From the NCBI GenBank assembly GCA_039602395.1, contig JBCNJP010000017.1:92826702-92890701 (forward strand): a stretch of DNA of 64,000 nucleotides, written 5' to 3'. Shown piece after piece: positions 56,326 through 64,000 of the stretch (positions within the stretch are counted from its first letter, which is position 1; each line of letters starts with the position of its first letter). Under the pieces are notes generated by a model. It worked only from the letters and a program-made list of their open reading frames with translations. It was not told the origin of the DNA and ran no database searches. The position numbers and the translations under genes are program-made. Origin of the DNA: Deinandra increscens subsp. villosa (taxonomy: Eukaryota; Streptophyta; Magnoliopsida; Asterales; Asteraceae).

Positions 56326-56330
56326 CACCA

Positions 56331-56370
56331 TATCTTCAGTTCCCTTCGTGAGGGTTAGAACCGGTGCTTG
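56331..56370 (-). pseudogene. Gypsy RNase H start, stranded between two insertions
   Basis: On the minus strand it reads APVLTLTKGTED, the usual lead-in to the gypsy RNase H (APVLTLPEG...). It joins the VYSGASKMG stretch across the mini-element. Only 40 bases remain between the duplication CACCA and the copia LTR that starts at 56371. The reverse transcriptase that should lie upstream is missing. Confidence 0.8.
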
Positions 56371-56809
56371 TGTAAGGATCTAAATAACCCCTCACACGAT
56401 ATCTAGTCTACTAATCATCGTGCGGAATCCGGTGATTATAGATGATTCAAGAATAATCGTATAAAATAGTAAAGAAACGACGGAAACAAGATGAAAACAC
56501 AAACCGGTTGTAGAAAGCTTGAATGAAATCGATTACCACACACCTTGAGGAATTCGAAATTCTCTTAGAGAGAATTTCGATTACACCTTGAGTAGAGCAC
56601 CAAAATCAACAACCCTATACTAGAGAATTACATGTTCCTTATATAGTTGACCCTAACTTGTAAAACAAGACTCAAAATTCGGCCCATATGCCCTATTTTC
56701 GACCGAACCACACTCAACCCACTAAACCCATACTTGTTAGCCCAATTACAATTAAAACAAAACCACAAAATATCTAATGCAAAAGCCTCATATTTTTACG
56801 GTCTCTACA
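56371..56809 (-). mobile_element. 3' LTR of the second SIRE-type copy
   Basis: On the minus strand it starts TGTAGAGACCGTAAAAATATG and ends TTTAGATCCTTACA. It is homologous to 32380-32817 but clearly diverged (many substitutions and indels), so it belongs to a sister subfamily or an older copy. TAGGGGAAGAT just before it is the polypurine tract. Confidence 0.9.
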
Positions 56810-59213
56810 ATCTTCCCCTAGGCTTTAGCATTAGATGGCTTTCACATTCTGAGTTTCTTAGATATCTATACCATAGAGGGATCATACCACAACTTCTCTT
56901 TAACAATCTTTGCCACTGCTCGAGTATAGCACTTAGCATATTCTTCAGTCTCTAGAGAGCTCTCAATTTGATTCTTGTATAGCATCAGTATGTCCTTCTC
57001 ATTAAATCTCAGCAAGTCATGAACTTCCATCACACTCATTGTCTTTATCTTGCAAATGATTTTGGCTTCACCAGTATAATCACTGTAAGCCCAAGTCTGG
57101 AAATCATCAAAACATCCCTCAAGATGTCTCATAGGTAGAGGGATAGTCTTTGTCTTCTCTGTCGGTGGATACAACACGTTAGAGAAATTCTTCTTTGCGT
57201 CAAACTTGAATACATCCCTGTACTTTTTTATATACGACTTCTTGTGAGGAAAATCATTAAAGTTCTTAAATTTGCTGAGCATAGCATTCTTAAGTTTCTT
57301 GTAGAAGTGAGTTACATAATCATTCCTTGATGGATTAAAGAAAGGAGCATGATAAAGCTTGGTCAGATCCACCGTAGTCCATGAGTAGAATTGTGTCCAG
57401 CACTTGTAATATTCTAATGGGCACGACCCTTTTCTTCTAACCACAAACATATGTTTCTCATCATCAAACATCCAGGACTTTACTTCTGAAGTAATTCCTC
57501 TTTTGTCATGATATTATTCTCCAAGCTGAATCAGGTACCTCTCAGGAGGATAAGCAAAAGTCTTAGCATCCCATCCTCCGTCAAAATCATTAGCAGGTAC
57601 GGTCATGTAATCACGATCCCTTGTATCAGTTTCCTTTGTAGCACCTTCAGGTAGAACGGGACCGGATTCAGTGTCATCTGGAATATCAGCTTCAAAGTAA
57701 AAAACCGGTGAATGTGAGGAATCACTTTCTCTAGAACTGCTTCCTTTGCTTCATTGTTCTCCTTTATTGTTTTTCTTTGACTGAGACTTGCTTGAACCAC
57801 TCTTATCAGCAGAGCTAAGCTGCTTTACCAGCTTGTGCAATTCTCTTATTTTTCTTGAGAATTCTCTATTAACTTTCTTCTGGTTTTCCAGCTCAGTGTT
57901 GTGAACTTTTTGAATATCAATCAAATCACCATTTATTTTCCTCCGGGCTGCATTCTGAGTTTTTAATTCTGCTATCTCTGATCTCAGCTCTCTTTCTAGT
58001 CTGAATTCGGCTGTCTCTACAGCCTCCCCTTTGTCTTGAGCAGTGGGTTATGAGGAGGATGATTGACTGGGTCCAGTGCCAGTAGACACAGGCACTCTAG
58101 GGTCTAAACGTCTTCTTCTTGGGTCATTTAAAGCTTTTGTAAGGTGTTGTGTGGCAATCTTCACCTTTTCAGTCAGATCTTCTGTAACAAAAGTACTGAG
58201 GGGAGGATCCTCTGTAGCTTCCGTTTTCTTATCAATGGAATCTCAACAGTCTATGTCTCTTCTTCTTCCTCAACTTCAATGTCATCAAGATACGAATCAT
58301 AGTTGATATTGTCACTATCATCAAAATGCAATGCTCCAATTTGCACATCTTCTAAATCAAAATCTTCCCATTCATTACTATCAGATAGTTCAGTGACGGG
58401 CTTCTGTGAGGCAGGTACATTGTGTTCTTCTTCAACTACAACATTTCGTTGAATGGGGACCTCCTCTCTCACTATCTCAACAAATTCCCCAAAATTGTTT
58501 CCAAATAGGACTTTGTCAGTTAGCTTCTTCTTGGGGTTTATCATTGGAAAGACCTCAATTATTGGTTTTGTATCATGAGTATCACTTGACTTCCTCAGAT
58601 TTGGATATCTGGAATCCAGAGCTAGTTGTATAAATCTTGGAGCAGTAGCAAACTTCTTGTCCCTTGTCACAACAGCCTTGATGTCTTCAAATACTACTTT
58701 GGACCATTTAAACTTTAAACCTTTAACCAGTGACACCATTTCATGGGTGTGCACGAGGTTTAGCTAATCAGTTGAGCTCTTCTTGGCAATGATACATTTC
58801 TAAAAATAGTGAGCCAGCATTCTCCATTAGGGTGGAATAAGAGCCTTCATGGTGGGTGGAGACACTGTGTGATAACCCATTTCTTTCAAGCATTGGGTAC
58901 AGTCTCATTTTCCAATGCAATAGGATCAGCAGCAACATCTTTCAACTTGAGAGCCTGTCTAAAATTTTCTTCAGTCAAGACAATACTTGTGCCCTAAATC
59001 TTTGCCATGATCTGCTTCCCATCATCTAACACGAAAGTTGTCTTCCAAAATTCTTGTTGAGTTCTCTTGAAAATAATAGGATTAGCAGTGAGAGCATAAT
59101 GCAGACAACATTTCTTCAAACCTTCAATCATGGACTTGTACTTCTCTTTATACTCAGCAGGTGGATCCAGCAGATAAGCTACAGTGTTATGATCCTTGAT
59201 AAACTCTAAGTCC

Positions 59214-59833
59214 CTGCAATCACAAACAAAGATAAAAACCAAAACAAATAGCAAGTCATTAGTCGTAAGATTTTTCTAGAAAAACTTGCAGCATAACGGC
59301 TTAAAAATGGAAGAAAACCATTTGAAATGTCATTAGGTACCTTTTCGATCGAAAAACAAGGTTTTCGATCGAAAATCATCCTTCCGACCGGAAAGCTATT
59401 GGTTACCGAGAGCCTTGGATCGAAAAGTATAAGTTACCGAGAGCACCAATCGAAAAGTATGAGTCCTGATCGAAAAGTCCTAAGCTTCGATCGAAAAGCA
59501 TAGCTTTCGATTGTAAAGCATAGCTTTCGATTTTAAAGCATAGCTTAGATTGTAAAGCATAGCTTTCGATCGGAAAGCTCAGTTTTCGATCGATAAGGTG
59601 TTGTTCATCGGTGGCCCTTGATCGAAATTCGCCAGGGGCCGATCGAAAAGCTTCTCAGCCTGATCGAAAAGCCTTTGGTTTGATCAAAAAGCCTCCTTCT
59701 TCTTCATTCATAACCTGCAACTCAATCAAACAGCTAACATTCGTGCATTTCATCACACGATTTCAATCACAATCATCTCCAAACGCAAATTCTTACCCAT
59801 CCCAAGCAAAGAACATAAGAATTAAACACATAC
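59214..59833 (-). other. Intron-like segment of the second extra gene
   Basis: The 620-bp segment runs from GTATGTGTTTAATTC to TTTGTGATTGCAG on the minus strand. Donor, acceptor, phase and first-exon length equal those of the first copy (44782-45310), while the interior has diverged. Confidence 0.55.
59340..59700. repeat. CGATCGAAAAG array inside the intron-like segment of the second copy
   Basis: Roughly fifteen copies of (T)CGATCGAAAAG(C/T) and AGCTTTCGATCG words occur, with decayed units (TAGCTTTCGATTGTAAAGCA repeated at about 59500-59560). The word is shared with both arrays of the first copy. Confidence 0.82.
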
Positions 59834-59883
59834 CCGATTTTCTCTTTTGGGGGTCTAGCTACAAGCTTCAATCGGGGAGCCAT

Positions 59884-60960
59884 TGTCACTTAGAACACAA
59901 AATTAACACTAGGAGTGTGTTTGGGGATGAATTACGACCACCCTAGTGGTGTCGGAAGGTGAAGATCGGTGGTGGCGGCGGCGATTGTGTAAGGGGCAGT
60001 GGCGGCAGTAACTGAGGTAATGGGGGTGTTTTGATGACGGATTCTGAGTGAGGGAGGTGGAGGAGAGGTCGCGGAGGAGAGGCGACAGTGGTGATGGTGT
60101 GAGGTGGTGGTGACCGGCGATAATGGTGGTGAGGGGGTTAGGGTTTGCGACAAGGAGGAAGAAAGAAAGAAAGGTGGGAGAGAATGGGGAGGGGACCGAT
60201 CGGTCCTCACCCTAACCCCTTCTCCTTTTTTTTAAATTTTACACAAAGGCCCCTCCATCTATGAGAACTTGACTCTTTTGACATAAAACTTCAACATGCA
60301 CACAATTTTCATAACTTAACCACCAAATTATCACAATTAAACCCGTTTATTTCCGAAAACTTCCCCTGAACTCAAATTCGAGAGATTTACGTCTGATAGC
60401 TTAAAATATAACTAAAAATTAATTAAAAATAAAGATAAAATAAAAATAAAGAAATTATCTACCACTTGACAAACTGAGCTTTAAGTGATAAGGCACATAA
60501 GGGATCATACCAGATAGTTTGTGACTAAGGAACCCTTTTCAGCTTCAGTTACTTCGCGTGTTCAGGCAATTGCCAGTATATTGGTCCATCTTTAAACTCG
60601 TGTTGTTTCGCTTACTCAGGCAGTTTTATCACATAATTTATCTTTTAATGTTTATTAATTATGAACATCTATCCAGGTCACACACATAAGTCCTATGTAT
60701 AATTTGTACATTCTATCAAGTACACCTGGTTTCCGTACAACTTTTTTCACTCCTTAAGACTAACGTCATGCTCCAGACAAGGTTGAGAAAAGAAAGAATA
60801 GATCATGGAGATTTTTTGGGATAAATACAACATCAACTGAATTTTTGAAACATTTTTGATAATGCTCTCATCAGTGACAAAGGCCGAGGGTTTTGGACCC
60901 TTGAGGGTCTCTTTTGGTTGTGCACATTGGCATCTTTTGGGCTTATAATGTATGTAAAAA
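59884..60960 (-). other. Leader and spacer upstream of the second extra gene
   Basis: On the minus strand a CT- and CCACC-rich leader precedes exon 1 (CTCTCCCACCTTTCTTTC; GCAAACCCTAACCCCC near 60132-60147; repeated CCACCACC). Further out the sequence matches 43690-44270. A 92-codon Ser/Pro/Thr frame is low-complexity. The leader looks like a plant nuclear 5' UTR with a telo-box-like word, as in the first copy. Confidence 0.5.
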
Positions 60961-61833
60961 ACTTGATGCGTAAAATTTGGATATATAAAAATGTGGTCAA
61001 GATTTAAATGGTAAATACCAAGTGACCAAACTACACACCAGGGTAGTGAACCCGTCGTATGCAGTATAGTATTGGTAAGAACCGGATATCAATCTGTGGA
61101 CTACGTAGACTCTCGATACTAGATCTTTGCTAATATCTAACCGATGAAATTGAAATGGTGAACTAAAACTGAAAACTATGCTAAATAACTAAAACCGACA
61201 AAAACAACTAAAAACCAGATAATATGATGGAAAATCAGAAAAAGGAATGCATCACCTAGACTAGACTCCTCTAGACTCGCTCAGACCCTTGGATGACTAA
61301 TACCATGAACTCTATCGTCTAATATGGAGAACCGGACTACCTAGGACTATAGACACATCCCGAATAACCCGGAAATCCTAAACGAAGCACGGATAGCAAA
61401 ACCGTGAAAACTGCCTAACGGACTAGCTACTTCGATCAAAGTAAACTAATCCTACATGTAATAGGAAACTACACGAGAGGTCTCTCAATATAGTGCCTAT
61501 ACCATGCAATGGTGATGATTCCAAACACTTATGACATAGAAACCGCTAAACATGAATAAATAGCATTGAATCTTATGTTCACAAGCAATCTATCCTATTA
61601 AACGATGTAAAACAAGCTTCTAGCCTATGAAACGATTCGGTCAAACGTATCTCATAAGGATATTAACTAAATCAGCCTCAAATCAATGATAAACCATCAA
61701 GTAGGAGTTCTCCTATCAAGCATCAAACGTTTGACCAATAAAAATTAACCATTTAACAATAAATAAATCAACACATACTAGTAGTTCTACTAAATATGGC
61801 AATTAATCCACACGATCCATCATTAACCAAAAC
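60961..61833 (-). other. Noncoding, probably Tat/Ogre-type gypsy remnant
   Basis: No frame is visible. The segment CCAGGGTAGTGAACCCGTCG, then GTATTGGTAAGAACCGGATATC and CGTAGACTCTCG, recalls the untranslated region of Tat/Ogre gypsies, read on the minus strand. Family assignment is from memory and weak. Confidence 0.35.
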
Positions 61834-62432
61834 TAGGCCTGTAAACGAACCGAATGTTCAGCGAACGTTCAGCGATATGTTCGTTTATATAATAAATGAA
61901 CGAACACGAACATAATTTTTCGTCTGTTTAATTAAATGAACAAACATGAATAAAAGCCACATTCGTTCATTTATGTTCGTGAACGTTCGTTTATGTTTGT
62001 TTATTTATGTTCGTATATTTGTGCTCGCTTATGTTCATTTATGTTTGTTTATTTTCATTGATATAATACTATAAAAGATTTTTCAATTAATAAATTAGTA
62101 AATAGTTTTTTGGATGAATTTTGGAAACTATCAACCTCTTAACTTTTCATTTAGATGTGTTTGTTTAAATTTAAACTTGTTGCTGTTCGTTTAACACACA
62201 TTATGGTTTTGTTAGTTTATGAATCTGTTCGTTTATGTTTGTGAACCGTTCGTGTAGGGTTAAACGAACGAACATAAACGAACACGAACATTTTCATTTT
62301 CTTAACGAACGAACACGAACAAGAAAAATGTGTTCGATTAATGTTCATGTCCGTGTTCGTGTTCGTTTAAAATTAAATGAACGAACACGAACATACCCTT
62401 GTTCGTGTTCGTTCGGTTCGTTTACAGGCCTA
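61834..62432. mobile_element. hAT MITE with perfect 21-bp terminal inverted repeats
   Basis: Both ends read TAGGCCTGTAAACGAACC plus three more bases (61834-61854; inverted at 62412-62432), without a mismatch. A perfect 8-bp duplication ACCAAAAC flanks it (61826-61833 and 62433-62440). The interior is crowded with GTTCGTTTATGTTCGT and its inverse ACGAACATAAACGAAC, the kind of subterminal repeats that hAT transposases bind. There is no transposase; a 92-codon frame at 62235 is repeat-derived. Confidence 0.9.
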
Positions 62433-62949
62433 ACCAAAACCAAATCAACAAACTTTATCATCATAAACATTCAAAACCATCATCAAAAGCAATTTAACAC
62501 AAAGTCATGGTAAAAAGTCACCCGAAACGGCTGAGACGGGTCCAAATTTATCTAATCTAAGTGATACAAGGATGGATCAGCCAGGATGGATCAGCCAAGA
62601 TACATGTTTAATAACAATAAAAATCGAATCTTGGGACTGACCATGATGATGTACCAGATCAAAAAAAATAAACGATGAAGAACCGAATTAAAGATCCGAC
62701 CCGCGAGAGCTAAAATCTTCAAATTTGTTCTTAAAAAGCCTTGATCTTGACCATTTTTTTCCTTTCAAGATGATTCCAATGTGTTTAGGGGTGTATTTAG
62801 GGTTTTATGGAGGTGTCCCCTGGAGAAAACACGGCTGGAAAGATATATATATGCGGGAAAACGGGTCTGTTCGCCATCAGGTTGATGGGCCGAGAAACTG
62901 GGCCTGACGCGAACAGGATAAAAGGAATATAACCCAGATTTAAACCAAC
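62433..62949. other. Noncoding stretch
   Basis: A tandem GGATGGATCAGCCA repeat at 62572-62600 is the only structure noticed. No gene. Confidence 0.45.
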
Positions 62950-63030
62950 AGGAACTGCTGCTCTATTGGTCTGTTGCCCTTGCCGCTAACAAAGAGGTCA
63001 AGGGATCGATCCTTGTCCTCCTCCGATTTA
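62950..63030 (+). other. SINE-like segment
   Basis: TATTGGTCTGTTGCCCTTGC and AAGAGGTCAAGGGATCGATC about 25 bases later resemble the A-box and B-box region of plant tRNA-derived SINEs. No poly-A tail or target duplication was found. Confidence 0.3.
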
Positions 63031-63490
63031 TTTTATTTTATTACGCTGGAAGCTACTGCTGTCTTGACTGTTGGTCCACAGGCTGGAAGGAACTGGGCCA
63101 AGCGACTTGGGCTGCTGCGGCTGGGCTGCACATGGACTGGGCTGCTTCTGATTTGGATTGGTTTTTTTTTCTTCATAATTTTCGCTTCCAGGCTCCGATT
63201 CAACTCCCGTAAATTGCATTTTTATTCTATATTCACCACGAACCATCCAACCATCTAAAATTCAACAAACAAACTCATCAATAAGTATCACATTTTAATA
63301 ATCTCAATTAAAAACCTAATTTAAATGTGAAGATTTATATATTTATCAAATTAAAACCAAAACCCTTTTCACAAAATCTATAATTCTTATATTAAACAAT
63401 TAAGCACCAATTTTGATCATTTTCATTTAAAAAAAATTAAATGTGGAATTTATTTATTTATTTTTATGCAAAAGATGCTACGCATCAAAT

Positions 63491-63526
63491 ATCCCCACAC
63501 TTAAACTTTGCTTGCCCCCAAGCAAA
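63491..63526 (-). mobile_element. Athila/Tat-type gypsy 3' motif
   Basis: On the minus strand the sequence reads TTGCTTGGGGGCAAGCAAAG, then TTTAAGTGTGGGGATA. This word pair is a hallmark of the region after pol in Athila/Tat gypsies. Element boundaries are not visible. Confidence 0.5.
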
Positions 63527-64000
63527 AATCTCATGCAACACTTTTTAAAAGATTTATAATCCAACAAGCAATTATGACATTTATTTACAAACATAGAAAT
63601 GCTTACTAGTTCAACACAAACCAAGGTTCAATCAAACAAGCATCATACCCCTCACAATGATCACTCAACTCGGCTTTATTTAGTGGATAGACGATTAAGT
63701 GGATCGTCGATTTAAGTGGATCACTCAATGCCAAACATGCACCCCATTATCATAGGCTTGTATCGAAATCGCATCTCCACCAAATAACATAAAACCGAAC
63801 ATAAATCAAGAGGACTTTCATGGGTTGTAGTGTTAGGCTAGGGTTTAGGGGATGAAATAGGAATGTGAAAGTGGTTAAGTGCTTAGAAATCCGGACTAGG
63901 AACAAAAGAACTAAACTATCAAACCTTTTACAAAAATAAACTAAAATCGGGTAATTTTGACCCGAACACATTAGCTAATCAACACTCTATTTTTTTAGCT
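63527..64000. other. Unassigned noncoding end of window
   Basis: No frame or repeat could be supported. On the minus strand this would be the pol-proximal side of the Tat-type remnant, but no motif is seen. Confidence 0.4.

Larger units (their letters stand above)
56866..59883 (-). pseudogene. Extra gene of the second SIRE-type copy (spliced form proposed)
   Basis: Exon 1 (59834-59883) reads MAPRLKLVARPPKEKI and ends GG|GTATGTG. Exon 2 starts at 59213 with GACTTAGAG (DLEFIKDHNTVAYLLDPPAE). Then come QQEFWKTTFVLDDGKQIMAK, a stop, ENFRQALKLKDVAADP, frameshifts near 58760-58900, and the frame 58251-58754 (FEDIKAVVTRDKKFATAPRF; WEDFDLEDVQIGALHFDDSD). A coiled-coil part with stops follows. The C-terminal domain 56866-57471 has FVVRRKGSCPLEYYKCWTQF, YSWTTVDLTKLYHAPFF, FQTWAYSDYTGEAKIICKIK and ends KEKLWYDPSMV. 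Both copies decay independently, so the gene was intact in their ancestor. Role unknown. Confidence 0.7.
56371..60960 (-). mobile_element. Second SIRE-type copia copy, minus strand, only the 3' part kept
   Basis: It keeps the 3' LTR (56371-56809), the polypurine tract, the extra gene, its leader and about 600 bases of the pol-extra spacer. Homology to 43690-47692 of the first copy ends near 60960. The left flank GCTTG (56366-56370) lies in the gypsy, but no GCTTG or gypsy RT follows at the right, so a large deletion removed the pol half and the adjoining gypsy. Confidence 0.85.

Noticed and set aside
62235..62513. 92-codon frame with repeated NERTRT/VRVRV words
   Set aside because: It translates the GTTCGT/ACGAAC repeats of the hAT MITE and runs past its end.

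Overview
This is a repeat-dominated stretch of a plant (dicot) nuclear genome. I see no intact host gene. Almost every long reading frame belongs to a broken transposable element: Ty3/gypsy, Ty1/copia, LINE, Mutator-like (MULE), hAT and Helitron remnants. AT-rich noncoding DNA fills the rest. Two runs of exactly 500 N are assembly gaps. The SIRE-type copia with an extra 3' gene, the Tekay-type gypsies and the 'putative gypsy-type transposase' domain suggest Asteraceae, but that is inference from memory.

Left part (1-24 kb): an unassigned region with a TTCCGG repeat array, a copia LTR (3813-4270), an LTR-like sequence (6377-6803), Helitron-like ends, and a short unknown ORF behind a TATA box (8253-8606). 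A solo gypsy LTR (9145-12914, duplication AGAGA) carries a hAT element. A second hAT element of the same family lies at 15677-16053. A 3.1-kb MULE has long inverted arms packed with TGACACAATGA motifs (16707-19793), and a second MULE has 241-bp inverted repeats and a 9-bp duplication (20094-21251). A LINE reverse transcriptase fragment abuts a copia gag fragment (21780-23760).

Middle (24-52 kb): a minus-strand LTR element with a gag-like domain (24780-26576), then a large nest. A Tekay-type gypsy (about 27567-51689) is split in its protease by a SIRE-type copia (32380-48130, duplication AACCA). That copia is itself interrupted by a 5'-truncated minus-strand Tork-like copia (33968 to about 37815). 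Besides gag-pol, the SIRE-type element carries an extra downstream gene with its own leader, a short first exon and a GT-AG intron-like segment.

Right part (52-64 kb): a minus-strand Tekay gypsy is hit twice, 40 bp apart, in its RNase H region. One insertion is a young 2.06-kb LTR mini-element (54263-56325, duplication CACCA) that has no gag or pol and carries one 435-codon reading frame. The other is a 5'-truncated second SIRE-type copy (56371 to about 60960) that keeps its own extra gene. Beyond lie Tat/Ogre-like noncoding DNA and a hAT MITE with perfect 21-bp inverted repeats (61834-62432).

Two threads connect the elements. First, the mini-element ORF and the extra genes of both SIRE-type copies appear to share one unrecognised domain. 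Second, at least five apparently unrelated elements carry clusters of element-specific palindromic words (TTTTCGATCGAAAAG, GGTTCGGCC, CCGAGATAAC/GTTATCTCGG, TTCCGGAGGAAC, GCGTACC/GGTACGC) close to a TATA box, in the leader, or inside the intron-like segment. These two themes are my best candidates for something undescribed.
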